Origin: Promethearchaeota archaeon
GTDB taxonomy: Archaea > Asgardarchaeota > Lokiarchaeia > Helarchaeales > RDOG01
Direction: 5' to 3'
Assembly: GCA_011365055.1 (NCBI GenBank)
Contig: RDOG01000001.1
Coordinates: 416,945-480,944, forward strand
DNA: 64,000 bases
A program made the position numbers and the translations under genes. Positions 46,307 through 55,887 of the stretch are shown piece after piece. How positions within the stretch are numbered: position 1 is the first letter of the stretch; each line of letters opens with the position of its first letter. Under the pieces are notes generated by a model. That model was given only the letters and a program-made list of their open reading frames with translations. It did not search any database and had not been told where the DNA came from.

Positions 46307-47587
46307 ATGAAACTCGGACAATGCCCAGTTTGTTTTGAAGAAATAGATAAAGCAATTGACAAAAATATAAAATTCAAGATAAGTCAAAATCAGAATTTTG
46401 ATTGTCCATATTGTGGAACTGAATTATTTATAGAATCACTAGGATCTAAGACTAAATTTAGATTGCCTCATAAGAACCCCAAACATTTAGCTACTCTTAC
46501 AATAGGTATGGAAATAGAATCATTTTCAATAGATATAAATAAATTAGAAGTGAAAACTAAAACTCCATATAGACCAAAATATGGAATTGAAAAAGATGAA
46601 GAATTTAGTGAAGACATGACAATAGGGTCTGAATATAATTCTGCAGTTTTTAGTTCAATTAATGAAGCACTTTTCCGTATAAAGACGGGATTAAGAAAGT
46701 ATCTCGTGAATATTGAACAGGAAGAACATTTAAGACTTGCTTTAATTGGTACTTATGCAAAGGAAGACACGACAGCAGGTGTTCATTATCACGTTGGATT
46801 TGGAAAAAAGAAGGGAATAAATCAGGAAGAAGCAAGATTTATTGCTCCACACATACATCAACAAATTCCTTTCCTCATTGCCATTACTGCAAATTCACCT
46901 ATAATTAAAGGTAAAATTACTAATCTATCATCAAACAGGTTAATATATAATGGTGAATTCATGTTCGATATTCTAAATCGAAATGAATTAAAAAGAATTT
47001 TGATAGACACTTCTCATCTTGATGAAATTAGCTTTTCACGAAAGATAGAAGGAAAAAAACCGCCTACGTTAGAAGTGAGAGTCGCTGATTCCAACCTTCC
47101 AGAATACATCATTGCAGGTCTTTTCATCGTGTATATTTCCACATTGGGAGCATTAAAGGGCAAAAAGTTATGGAGATATTATAGACACGAAAAATACGAA
47201 ATTGATCGACTTGAAGCAGGACAAAGAGGTGCTAAAGCTTCAATTCATTGGGATAAAGCTAAATTTCCAATTTCAAAATATATAGACGTATTTTTTAATT
47301 ATTATAAAGAAGAAATTAAGAGTTCCAATACACCTCAAGACGTTCTAGATGTTTTTCGACTTGCAAAAACTGGTTGGATCATGGCAGATATCATTAGGGA
47401 AGCATATAAAAATGTAGAAGAAAAGTTGGTTGATAAAGGAGAAGAGGAGATTCAAAGACAATTTATCTTAAAATTTTTAGATGCACAACAACGGAATTTA
47501 AATGGAGAAAATTTAATTACTTTTTGTAAAAATCTAAGCGTTAAAATTCCCAATTTAGAAAAAATAAATCTTGGTAAAATGTTTTAA
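46307..47587 (+). CDS. Zinc ribbon-GCS2-like ligase, paralog 3
   Basis: A 426-residue paralog starting 20 bases after paralog 2 with AAGGATC before the ATG, so the pair is an operon. Cysteines are CPVCFEEIDK and CPYCGTEL; ligase motifs are GMEIESFSID, TIGSEYNS, AGVHYHVGFG, TANSP, SSNR and LEVRVADS. All catalytic-looking positions are kept in all three paralogs, so none seems decayed. Three conserved copies close together suggest different substrates or hetero-oligomers. Confidence 0.75.
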   Translation: MKLGQCPVCFEEIDKAIDKNIKFKISQNQNFDCPYCGTELFIESLGSKTKFRLPHKNPKHLATLTIGMEIESFSIDINKLEVKTKTPYRPKYGIEKDEEFSEDMTIGSEYNSAVFSSINEALFRIKTGLRKYLVNIEQEEHLRLALIGTYAKEDTTAGVHYHVGFGKKKGINQEEARFIAPHIHQQIPFLIAITANSPIIKGKITNLSSNRLIYNGEFMFDILNRNELKRILIDTSHLDEISFSRKIEGKKPPTLEVRVADSNLPEYIIAGLFIVYISTLGALKGKKLWRYYRHEKYEIDRLEAGQRGAKASIHWDKAKFPISKYIDVFFNYYKEEIKSSNTPQDVLDVFRLAKTGWIMADIIREAYKNVEEKLVDKGEEEIQRQFILKFLDAQQRNLNGENLITFCKNLSVKIPNLEKINLGKMF

Positions 47588-47715
47588 TAATTATTAATCA
47601 TATATGTTTATTTATGATTTTAAAATTCTAATTCTCTTCTAATCTAATCCTTGGCAATAGTTGCTTTTTTGAAATAAAAAATTATTAAGAATATTTTTTA
47701 ATTCTTAAAAAAAAA

Positions 47716-48237
47716 TTATTGATCAAGCACGCGACTAACGATCGACTTCGTAAATCTAACCATAATGATGATAAATAACTGCAGTATTAGACAAACCAAG
47801 ATTATTCCAACAAGTATAAAGATAAAAAATATAGTAAAAATAAACCCAACAGAGCTAAATACGAAAAACAGGTATATTAATGAGATACTATAAAACACGG
47901 CAATTCCGAAGAATATTAAAGCTGCAATCCAAAGTCCCAAAACTATTTTTTCAATCAAAGAACTTACACGAAATCTTTCTTCTTCACCAAGATAAGATAA
48001 AAATTTGTCCCGAATTCTTATAAATATACCAATTCCAAGCAGAATTATTAAACAGGATGTACCTAATGAAACAAATATAAAAATTATTGACAATGCAGTA
48101 TTGATCATCTGAGTTGCTACGAGAATACCAAAGAAAATAAAAGATATAGGTATTGTAAACAAACAAAACATTTCAATAATAAATGTTAATGAGAAAGTAG
48201 TTTTAAAAAAATCATATAAATTCATAAAATACCCCAT
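47716..48237 (-). CDS. Four-helix membrane protein, unknown
   Basis: A 173-residue protein with four hydrophobic helices (about 12-42, 45-73, 95-122 and 123-158) and a short charged cytosolic loop (RDKFLSYLGEEERFR) near residue 80. It lies in a block of channel and transporter genes. Two in-frame ATGs (48237 and 48225) are possible; AAGGAG is close to the first. No family recognised. Confidence 0.65.
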   Translation of the reverse strand: MGYFMNLYDFFKTTFSLTFIIEMFCLFTIPISFIFFGILVATQMINTALSIIFIFVSLGTSCLIILLGIGIFIRIRDKFLSYLGEEERFRVSSLIEKIVLGLWIAALIFFGIAVFYSISLIYLFFVFSSVGFIFTIFFIFILVGIILVCLILQLFIIIMVRFTKSIVSRVLDQ

Positions 48238-48391
48238 TACTCCTTTTAATTAATAAATTTGTTGAAAAGATAATTTATTAATTAATTAGATATAGAAAAT
48301 GAAAATAAAAAAATCTTTGATAATTTTTCTTTAATTTTTTTTCTCTTAAGTATTTTTTAATTATTAAAAAAAAAAAAATATTTTTAAGAAT

Positions 48392-49216
48392 TTACACTTT
48401 TTTAAATAGATTTCTGTAAATATCCTCCACAAATTTCGGTTTATATTTAAAAATTATTTTTGGATCGTCTGTAATTAAAACGAAACTTACAAAGACTTTG
48501 TATACAAAAGCAGAAGTTATATATTCTGGAGGATATAAAAATAATTTTTCATATTTTTCAGATATTTCTTTTAAAACTTTTTTCGTTTTGAGTGGATCTT
48601 CTTTAGGTAATTCTAAATTAAATACATACCTAATTATTTCCTTTTTTAGAAATTCTTTCCATAAAGATGATCCTCGAGCACCTCTAATATGTTCTAATCG
48701 TTTGTCTGTAATGGTAAAGTTAATAATTTTTGAGTTAATTATTGCTTGATTTGAAAGATAATGTTGAACGCCTGAGGGTCTTCTAATTTTGGTATGATTT
48801 AAACTAATTTCCTCTACTACGCCTTCACGATTCCCAATTTTAATCAAATCTCCAACCTTATAAGGTCTAGTTATTATAATATATAAGCCTGCAATAAAGT
48901 TTTGAATTACAGATGTAGTAGAGAGTGCAATGATGGTACCAGTAACAGCAGCTATTGTTATGGCAATTTCTTGAGGTATGCCACCTTCAAATAAAAATGG
49001 CGAAAGATAAATAAAGATAACAAAAACTAAAATGATTGATATTAATCGAACTCCTGCTTTCACTCCATTAATGATATCTAAATGTAATTTCGCTTTTTTT
49101 AAGTATCGGCGCATAAAGAAAGAAATGATTACATACGTGACATAAATCGCTACTACGATTATAATAAATATCACCCAATTAAAGAGATACCACCAATAAT
49201 TTACAAAAACTTGCAT
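48392..49216 (-). CDS. MscS-type mechanosensitive channel, copy 2
   Basis: A 274-residue MscS protein: three membrane helices in the first 110 residues, then the pore-lining and beta-domain sequence TTSVIQNFIAGLYIIITRPYKVGDLIKIGNREGVVEEI with HTKIRRPSG, and a C-terminal alpha/beta region. MscS channels open under membrane tension and release solutes. Its ATG directly follows the TAA of copy 1, and its binding site (AGGAGGG) lies within the end of that gene, so the two are translationally coupled and may form mixed channels. Confidence 0.88.
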   Translation of the reverse strand: MQVFVNYWWYLFNWVIFIIIVVAIYVTYVIISFFMRRYLKKAKLHLDIINGVKAGVRLISIILVFVIFIYLSPFLFEGGIPQEIAITIAAVTGTIIALSTTSVIQNFIAGLYIIITRPYKVGDLIKIGNREGVVEEISLNHTKIRRPSGVQHYLSNQAIINSKIINFTITDKRLEHIRGARGSSLWKEFLKKEIIRYVFNLELPKEDPLKTKKVLKEISEKYEKLFLYPPEYITSAFVYKVFVSFVLITDDPKIIFKYKPKFVEDIYRNLFKKV

Positions 49217-50050
49217 TTATGGGCCCTCCTTATTTGAATAAAGTGAAATCCATATATCATCAAGAAATTTATCTAATTGTGATTGGATGTCTTTCATCTT
49301 ATCAGAAGTTATTATTATTGTTATCGAAGTTCGCCAAGAAATCGATTCAAATCTATATTTCGGTCTATATTTAAATGTAGATTCCCATTTATTACAAATG
49401 TTATCTAGTTTTTGTAACAAGATATCAGGGTCTAAATTTAACTCCGTCTCTATTTTAAAGACATATTTATCTAATTTTTCTGGACCCTTCAAATCCTTAA
49501 AATCAATATCTAACCAGTGTTCGGACTCTTCTTTCTTTATTTTCGATTCATCTTTAATCGCCTTATATATTACTAAATTTTCACCCATTGCTATTCGATT
49601 TGGGATTTGATAGATTATATTTGTCGTAGCATCTTCAATTTTCGTATAATTTAATCCGATCTCTAAAACAAATCCCTCGAGGTCACCAGTTTGAATATAG
49701 TCTCCTATATGATAAGGTCTAGTTATCATGATATAGAAACCAGCAACAAGATTTCCTACCGCAATTGCACAAGCAAAACCAATAGCTGTCGAAAATATGG
49801 TAGAAAAACTTAAAATTGCGGATGCATTGAAAATCCCAAACCCATATAATAAACTAAATAATATTATGATAGCTGCAATAAATCGAATTAAATATTGAAT
49901 TCCATTGATTGCATCCTTTGGAAGTCTTTTACTTTTTGAAAATTTTCTTTTTATGACATTGCTTATGATTACTTCACTAAGCCATACGACGATTATAACT
50001 ATTCCTGTTATTATTAAAATATTAATAAATTCATTTACATTAAATTGCAT
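49217..50050 (-). CDS. MscS-type mechanosensitive channel, copy 1
   Basis: A 277-residue MscS protein with three membrane helices (about 9-30, 48-72, 78-105), the pore segment AIGFACAIAVGNLVAGFYIMITRPYHIGDYIQ and the beta-domain GFVLEIGLNYTKIEDATTNIIYQIPN. It is only moderately similar to copy 2, so the duplication is not recent. First gene of a coupled pair; the CorA gene ends 18 bases upstream, so all three may share a transcript. Confidence 0.88.
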   Translation of the reverse strand: MQFNVNEFINILIITGIVIIVVWLSEVIISNVIKRKFSKSKRLPKDAINGIQYLIRFIAAIIILFSLLYGFGIFNASAILSFSTIFSTAIGFACAIAVGNLVAGFYIMITRPYHIGDYIQTGDLEGFVLEIGLNYTKIEDATTNIIYQIPNRIAMGENLVIYKAIKDESKIKKEESEHWLDIDFKDLKGPEKLDKYVFKIETELNLDPDILLQKLDNICNKWESTFKYRPKYRFESISWRTSITIIITSDKMKDIQSQLDKFLDDIWISLYSNKEGP

Positions 50051-50068
50051 TTTAAAACCTCAATTATT

Positions 50069-51136
50069 TTATAACCATCTCTTTTTTCTAAAATAAATTA
50101 TCATCATAACTCCAATAATGATCATTATTACTATACTTAATGGATAGCCCAAAGGTGATTGTAATTCTGGCATAAATTGAAAGTTCATCCCGTAGATACC
50201 TGCAATTAACGTCAATGGCATAAAAATCGTTGCAATTATGGTTAATACTTTCATTATTTCATTCATTCGATTACTTATTGAGGAAAGATACGTATCCCGA
50301 ATTCCAGAAATCATATCTCGAAAGCTTTCAAGTATTTCAATAATTTGAACAGAGTGATCATATACATCTCTGAGATAAATAATGGTATTTTCATCGATTA
50401 GAGGCGAATCGCCCCTTGCTAATCTGCTGAATATATCTCTTAGTGGCCAGATAGATTTACGTAATAAAATATTGGAATCTCTTAAATCGTGAATTTTCTC
50501 TAATGTTTCAGTTTGTGGATTTTCAATAATTTCATCTTCAATATTTTCAATATATTGACCAAAATCTTCTAATAATAAAAAATAATTGTCAGTTATGAAA
50601 TCCATAAGTGCGTAAGCAAGATAATCTGCTTTTTTGTCTCTAATTTTACCTAATTTATTTTTTATTCGTTCTTTAATAGAATTAAATAAATCTTGTTCGT
50701 CTTCTTGGAATGATATGACAAGATTAGCGCTTAAAATAATGCTAATTTGTTGTGATTTAATTATAATTTTTTCTCTATCAAAATTTAGCATTCTTAAAAT
50801 TATAAACAAGTTTTCTTTATAGTAATCAATTTTAGAACGTTCCTGTGCATTCATAATATCTTCTAGAATTAAAGGATGAAAATTAAATAGTTTTCCAATT
50901 TTTTCTATTATCTTAATGTCATGTATCCCTCTTATATTAATCCAATTTACTTTATAATCAATTTTAATCAAATCTAAATCATCAATCGAGTCTAATTCTT
51001 TTTCTTTGAACTTATCTTGACCATATTGGATTAAGTTTATCTTAGTTTTAACTATTCTTTTTTCTCCCACATGAATGAGAGTACCTGGTGGTTTTCCAAT
51101 AGTACTTTTCAGACTTTTTTTAAGAAAATCCAGCAT
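50069..51136 (-). CDS. corA: CorA-type divalent cation channel
   Basis: A 355-residue CorA protein: an N-terminal alpha/beta cytosolic domain (WINIRGIHDIKIIEKIGKLFNFHPLILEDIMN), a long stalk helix with RDTYLSSISNRMNEIMKVLTIIATIFMPLT, and two C-terminal helices separated by the selectivity motif YGMNF. It forms a pentameric Mg2+/Co2+ channel. The acidic periplasmic loop after GMN is PELQSPLGYP. It is a second Mg2+-type transporter besides the MgtE-like protein at 28 kb. Confidence 0.93.
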   Translation of the reverse strand: MLDFLKKSLKSTIGKPPGTLIHVGEKRIVKTKINLIQYGQDKFKEKELDSIDDLDLIKIDYKVNWINIRGIHDIKIIEKIGKLFNFHPLILEDIMNAQERSKIDYYKENLFIILRMLNFDREKIIIKSQQISIILSANLVISFQEDEQDLFNSIKERIKNKLGKIRDKKADYLAYALMDFITDNYFLLLEDFGQYIENIEDEIIENPQTETLEKIHDLRDSNILLRKSIWPLRDIFSRLARGDSPLIDENTIIYLRDVYDHSVQIIEILESFRDMISGIRDTYLSSISNRMNEIMKVLTIIATIFMPLTLIAGIYGMNFQFMPELQSPLGYPLSIVIMIIIGVMMIIYFRKKRWL

Positions 51137-51229
51137 TTAATCCCTCACTTTTGTATTTATAAGAATAATAGAATATAAAAATTTTAATCCTAATTTTGTA
51201 TTTTTTGTTTCATATTTAGAGAATCTTGT

Positions 51230-51964
51230 TTATTTTATTGGTTGAATTATTTTTAACAATTCATTTTTTTCTTTCATTTTAGTAGAAATTTTTTGATTAA
51301 TACTTTCACTTTCTTTATTGAGCACATTAAAACCATTTGAAAGATCAATTCTTTGAATCTCTAATTTTTTAAATTTAGATTCATGTTCATCTATTTTTTG
51401 CTTATATTCTGGATCTTGCATCATTTCACCGGATAAGTTCCTCAATTTATTCATTTCAACGGTACATTCGTTAATTTCTACTTCAAGATTTGATAATTCA
51501 ATTTTCTTCTGATCCATTTTTTTATTAAGGTCTTCAAATTGACGTTCTAGTTCAGATAATTCTGTATCAATTACCATCAATATTTGTAAATCTAATTCTT
51601 TTTTATCCGTATCTATCAAATTTTCGATTTTTTGAATGTATCTCCTAATTGGAGTTATATCAGGTTCTTCCGCCCCTTTTTTAAAAAAAAGTGCAAGATT
51701 ACTTTGCTCACCCAACTTTAGTACTATTATAATTAAATTATCTGTTTCATGTACAGATTTTTTTAATATTTCTCCTTCAAACTGAGATATTTTTAGCAAG
51801 TCATTTATATGCTTTAATCCCTCAGATAAATTCTCACCTAATTTTGGGACATTGATTGGTTGATCAAATGTACTTTGAAATACGGTGCCATCATCATAAA
51901 ACATGGCAATATGTATGATCTCAGGAATTGTTTCTTTAATTCTCTTAACACTTTTTAAAACCAT
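51230..51964 (-). CDS. Roadblock-like domain with C-terminal coiled coil
   Basis: A 244-residue protein. The first 115 residues have the roadblock/LC7 order: helix VKRIKETIPEI, strands HIAMFYDDGTVFQSTF, helix GENLSEGLKHINDLLKI, strands LIIIVLKLGEQSNLALFF, then helix PIRRYIQKIENLI. Residues about 130-244 are a continuous heptad-repeat coiled coil. Roadblock proteins regulate small GTPases. The start lies one base after the stop of the ArsB-type permease, with GAGGG upstream, so the two are cotranslated and may interact. Confidence 0.75.
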   Translation of the reverse strand: MVLKSVKRIKETIPEIIHIAMFYDDGTVFQSTFDQPINVPKLGENLSEGLKHINDLLKISQFEGEILKKSVHETDNLIIIVLKLGEQSNLALFFKKGAEEPDITPIRRYIQKIENLIDTDKKELDLQILMVIDTELSELERQFEDLNKKMDQKKIELSNLEVEINECTVEMNKLRNLSGEMMQDPEYKQKIDEHESKFKKLEIQRIDLSNGFNVLNKESESINQKISTKMKEKNELLKIIQPIK

Positions 51965-51965
51965 C

Positions 51966-53462
51966 TTAAATTCCCTCTAATTTTTCTATTATTGTTTTTT
52001 TAGGTCTTTTTATCCTAATTTTTAATCTTAATTTTTTAATAAACTCATTTATTTTTAATTTCACATTAATATTTTTTCGTTTAAGATATCTTCTTAGAAA
52101 AAACAGACTAATTATTAATAGAACAAATGATAGAATAATCAAACCAAGGTAAGTTTCCATCATTAATGTGTAATATAACGAGATTGCACATAATTGAATT
52201 ATTGTTGCAGTAAATCCCAATTTTAAGAATTCAGAGAAACTAATTGGGCGTTCATTTTGTTCAGCAATATTCATCACAATAACATTATCACCAAGTGGGG
52301 TTAAATTATCTCCTAAATTCGCACCATAAGCAAGACTGTAAAATGCAGTTTTGACATGATTTGAAGGTAATTTTAATGTCATTACATCAATAACAGGAAT
52401 TAAAACCTGTGTAATTGGTATGTTATCAATAGTGCTACTTAGAAATGCAGAAAACCATAAAATTGTTAAGATTACAATTAATGAATTACTCCCAGTTAAG
52501 AAAATTAGACCTGCACCAATTAAATTTAACACACCAACAGATTCCATCCCACCAGTTATGATAAATATTCCAAATAAATAAAGTATTAATTCTAAATCTA
52601 TTTTACTATAAATTTCTTTTGCATTTAATTTACTAATGATAAGTAGAAAAAGTCCACCCATAAATGCAATCATATCTAGGGGAAGAATTGTAGATGGAAC
52701 AATTAAAAAACATATCATCACTATTAACAAGGTCAATGCTGCCTTATAAAATAGTTTTTTATCTGGAACATAATTCCAAACGTTGAAATCTTTTAATACG
52801 TCCTTAGCCCGTTCTTTTGGAATCATTAATTTATCTTTATATTTTAAATAAAAATATACAAATGTTATAGCGAATAGGAAAAAAGCAAACAATCCTACAT
52901 TGACAAAAAACTCAAGAAATGAAATCGTTGCATACGTAGTTATTAAAATATTTGGTATTGAAGATATTGGGAATAAAATAGCACCAATATTAACTAGAAT
53001 CGCTTCACATAAAATATAAGGAGATGGATCAATTCCTAAAATTCTTGAAGAAACAACAGTTAATGGTATTAAGACAATAACAGAAAGAATATTGTTTAAT
53101 ATTGCAGATAGGAGGACGGATAATAAACAGAATACCAATAAGAGGTAAGTTGAGTTTCCCTTAGTCAATTGAATTAATTTAAACGCACCAACCTGAAAAA
53201 CACCAGCAGATTGACAAATTTGCACAATAAAAAGCACGCCTATAATTAAAATAATTGCTCTGAGATTAACAAACCCATCTGTAGGAGTTCCAAATAGAAA
53301 ATCAATAAAAATTGTTACATTTCTTCCTTCAACGAAAGTTAACACAAGATATGTGATGACCGCTCCAGAAAGTACCGCAATTGCTCTATTCACTTTATTG
53401 GTAATGATCAATAAAATGGAAATAATAAAGCAAGTAGTAATTATTATTGCACTTAGAACCAT
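51966..53462 (-). CDS. ArsB/NhaD-type ion permease
   Basis: A 498-residue protein with about eleven helices of the ion-transporter superfamily. The first half has the hairpin motif SAILNNILSVIVLIPLTVV and ILVNIGAILFPISSIPNILI, the second STIDNIPITQVLIPVI and YGANLGDNLTPLGDNVIVMNIAE; these two inverted repeats are diagnostic of ArsB, NhaD and P-protein relatives. The ion may be arsenite, Na+/H+ or a carboxylate. It is coupled to the downstream roadblock gene. Confidence 0.85.
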   Translation of the reverse strand: MVLSAIIITTCFIISILLIITNKVNRAIAVLSGAVITYLVLTFVEGRNVTIFIDFLFGTPTDGFVNLRAIILIIGVLFIVQICQSAGVFQVGAFKLIQLTKGNSTYLLLVFCLLSVLLSAILNNILSVIVLIPLTVVSSRILGIDPSPYILCEAILVNIGAILFPISSIPNILITTYATISFLEFFVNVGLFAFFLFAITFVYFYLKYKDKLMIPKERAKDVLKDFNVWNYVPDKKLFYKAALTLLIVMICFLIVPSTILPLDMIAFMGGLFLLIISKLNAKEIYSKIDLELILYLFGIFIITGGMESVGVLNLIGAGLIFLTGSNSLIVILTILWFSAFLSSTIDNIPITQVLIPVIDVMTLKLPSNHVKTAFYSLAYGANLGDNLTPLGDNVIVMNIAEQNERPISFSEFLKLGFTATIIQLCAISLYYTLMMETYLGLIILSFVLLIISLFFLRRYLKRKNINVKLKINEFIKKLRLKIRIKRPKKTIIEKLEGI

Positions 53463-53657
53463 AGTCTTTCATTTAATTTTTTTTCATCCTATAATTTTTT
53501 GAATTCTTTTTACATATTGTATTTAATATTTTTATGATTTCCTAGCGTTCTTCTTCGTGCAGTTGATAAGCCCAAACACATAAATTCTACATATTTCTTG
53601 TCAAGAGCATTATTTCTAATTTTAAACTTAAGAATTTATCAATTAAAAAAAAAGAAA

Positions 53658-54332
53658 TTAATGATCTAAATCTGCAGGTCTAGTCACGGGAACTATTTTT
53701 GATTGATAGGAGACTTTCGCAGAAAGTTCGGCTTTTATATCCGCTAGTTTTAATTGTTTCTTTTTTATTTTATTATCACGATCCAAGTGATCTTTCTTTT
53801 TATTAATCAAAGTTTTTTCAATTTTTAGATATGCACTTTCTGCATCAGTTATTTTTTGCTCTGAATCTCCTTTTCTTGCAATCTTAGCGAAATCAAACTG
53901 TTTTTTACCTAATTTTTCTCGAAGATCTGCAATTTCAGTTCTTATCTCTGCTAATCTAATCTTTTCTTGGGCAATTTCTCGTTCCATTAGTGCTATTTTA
54001 TCATTAATTTCAGCAATATCTCTTTGACTTGTTGCTAAATTTTTTAGAAATTTTGCATATTCTTTTTGTTTTTTCAGAGAATCTTCAGAAAAATTAAACA
54101 AACCACTCTCTCTAATTTTATATTTTTTTTCAACGAGTTTGAGCGTATGTTCAGCCATATCTTCTCGACGTTTGGCTACTTTTAATTCGCTATCCATCAA
54201 CTTTATTCTAATCTTGCTTCTTTCCATTTCATCTTTTGCCAAAAATTTTAAGTTTTTTGCATTTTCCCTTTCAGTTTTACCTAAAGTGATATTTGCATCT
54301 GCACTTCTTTTTATTGAATCTAAATCTCTCAA
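53658..54332 (-). CDS. Long coiled-coil protein
   Basis: A 224-residue, highly charged protein that is helical with heptad periodicity along almost all its length (for example EREIAQEKIRLAEIRTEIADL); only a short break occurs near residues 74-84 (RESGLFNFSED), and the tail (QSKIVPVTRPADLDH) is non-helical. No cysteine or membrane helix. It is probably a rod-shaped structural or scaffold protein. Single gene; function unknown. Confidence 0.7.
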   Translation of the reverse strand: MRDLDSIKRSADANITLGKTERENAKNLKFLAKDEMERSKIRIKLMDSELKVAKRREDMAEHTLKLVEKKYKIRESGLFNFSEDSLKKQKEYAKFLKNLATSQRDIAEINDKIALMEREIAQEKIRLAEIRTEIADLREKLGKKQFDFAKIARKGDSEQKITDAESAYLKIEKTLINKKKDHLDRDNKIKKKQLKLADIKAELSAKVSYQSKIVPVTRPADLDH

Positions 54333-54514
54333 TTTTTTATAACCCCTTTATAAGTGAAGTATTTTTTTTTAGTTAAAATTTGATTTTTTATAGAAAATAA
54401 TCATTTAAAAATGGATCCTCATCAATAATTACGTTGTAGTACATAGCGAAAAATTATAATTGTAGAGTTATTTTAAAATTGAAGTCCATTGTCTTTATTA
54501 AAGAAAGAGAATTA

Positions 54515-55861
54515 TTAACGTATTTTTCTCAAGATTAACAATATGATTATAGAAACAGCAACAGAAACTAAAACAAAAATGGTACCTAAATCAAAAGCAA
54601 AATCATCGACGGCATAAAAGAGCGTAATCATTTGAGCAACCAGTCCAATAATAAAAACTACTTGTAGATTTCTTAAAAAAACATTTTCTTCTTCTGCTGC
54701 TTTAGTATTCAACGCATCACGTTCTTGCGTCAAAGAATCTTTTAGTTCCACTATTAATTTTTGTAAACCTTCATAGAAATCATCTCCATGTAAAGCATGT
54801 ATCATTTGCCGGAAGATTTTCGTTTTGTAGACACTAGTGAAAATTAGCCGATTAGTTCTAGTTATTTGCAAATCCTTATTTATTTCTAAGACTAATTCGT
54901 TAACTTCATCCTCTAAGTCTTCAAGATTTTTTATTAAATCTTTTAATTTTAAATCCTTATATCTTCGATCATGGATTAATTTCCAGACTTCTAATGATTT
55001 AAAGTTAAAATCTTGTAAATGAGTTAATATTAAATATCTTTGCACGTTCCCGAGTTCTGCTGCAAATAATACGTCAATTAAAGTATTTTTTACAGCATTC
55101 GGATCCTTAAACGAACTACTGGGAATAATGCAATTTCCAGGATGTGTTATATAAACGCAATTTCCATAATACGGAGATAAATTTGGGACATTTTCTATTT
55201 CTTTTGAATAATTTTCAGTATTCAATTCCCGCCATTTATCACTCCTCGTACACATGCCTAACGCCCACTTGAAGTATTTACCTTGTGGTTCAAATTCATT
55301 AATAGGAATTTTGGGGTCGCAATCCCACCAGATCCAGTTATGGTGCCAGGGAGATGCTTTTTCCTTTGTAGTTTGTATTCCTGCCTTAATGTGTTTTTTT
55401 AAAAATCCATTTAGGAATTCAGATGCAAAATAATCCAATTTTTCTTTCATATTGATACCATCACTCATTATTACATTATCAGGAATAGAAGCAATAATGA
55501 GCCGTTCAATTTCCATGTAATTAGAAAAATCTAATCTTGCTTGAACAACCAAAACACCTTGTGGATATAAATGACCATCAATCTGAATTTTACCATGTAT
55601 CTCCAAATTCTCCCTACATTTGAAAGTGTCTTCCCCAAATTTTAGAGTTTGAGGCATATATAAATGACCAGTAGCAGCAATCCATTTTAAAGGCATGCGT
55701 TTTCCTTCATCATTTTCAAAATAATAGCCATCATATAATTGATTTTTATAACTACTATTTTCTAGAAGCCATTTTACTTCTTCATTAGTGAATTCTAAAT
55801 CGGATTCGTATAATTTCCAAAAAATTAGTGAAGTCTTGAATTTGATTATCTGTTCAGCCAT
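54515..55861 (-). CDS. Tail-anchored protein of unknown function
   Basis: About 448 residues. A large soluble N-terminal part has a Trp- and His-rich segment (SPWHHNWIWWDCDP near residue 165), which is unusual; a coiled-coil follows (about 300-400), and two membrane helices close the protein (about 405-445) with the tail ILRKIR. The order of stalk helix and two C-terminal helices is like CorA, but no GMN motif is present. Two adjacent ATGs (55864 and 55861) follow AAGG. Function not recognised. Confidence 0.65.
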   Translation of the reverse strand: MAEQIIKFKTSLIFWKLYESDLEFTNEEVKWLLENSSYKNQLYDGYYFENDEGKRMPLKWIAATGHLYMPQTLKFGEDTFKCRENLEIHGKIQIDGHLYPQGVLVVQARLDFSNYMEIERLIIASIPDNVIMSDGINMKEKLDYFASEFLNGFLKKHIKAGIQTTKEKASPWHHNWIWWDCDPKIPINEFEPQGKYFKWALGMCTRSDKWRELNTENYSKEIENVPNLSPYYGNCVYITHPGNCIIPSSSFKDPNAVKNTLIDVLFAAELGNVQRYLILTHLQDFNFKSLEVWKLIHDRRYKDLKLKDLIKNLEDLEDEVNELVLEINKDLQITRTNRLIFTSVYKTKIFRQMIHALHGDDFYEGLQKLIVELKDSLTQERDALNTKAAEEENVFLRNLQVVFIIGLVAQMITLFYAVDDFAFDLGTIFVLVSVAVSIIILLILRKIR

Positions 55862-55887
55862 CATATAAACCTTGATCAATTAATTGA

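Noticed and set aside
42319..47587. Interpreting the three ligase-like genes as an ordinary glutathione synthesis locus
   Set aside because: The N-terminal zinc ribbon, triplication and absence of a glutathione synthetase gene do not fit; archaea of this type are not known to make glutathione.
54515..55861. Calling the tail-anchored protein a CorA channel
   Set aside because: It has a stalk-like helix and two C-terminal membrane helices but no GMN motif, and its N-terminal part is unlike CorA.
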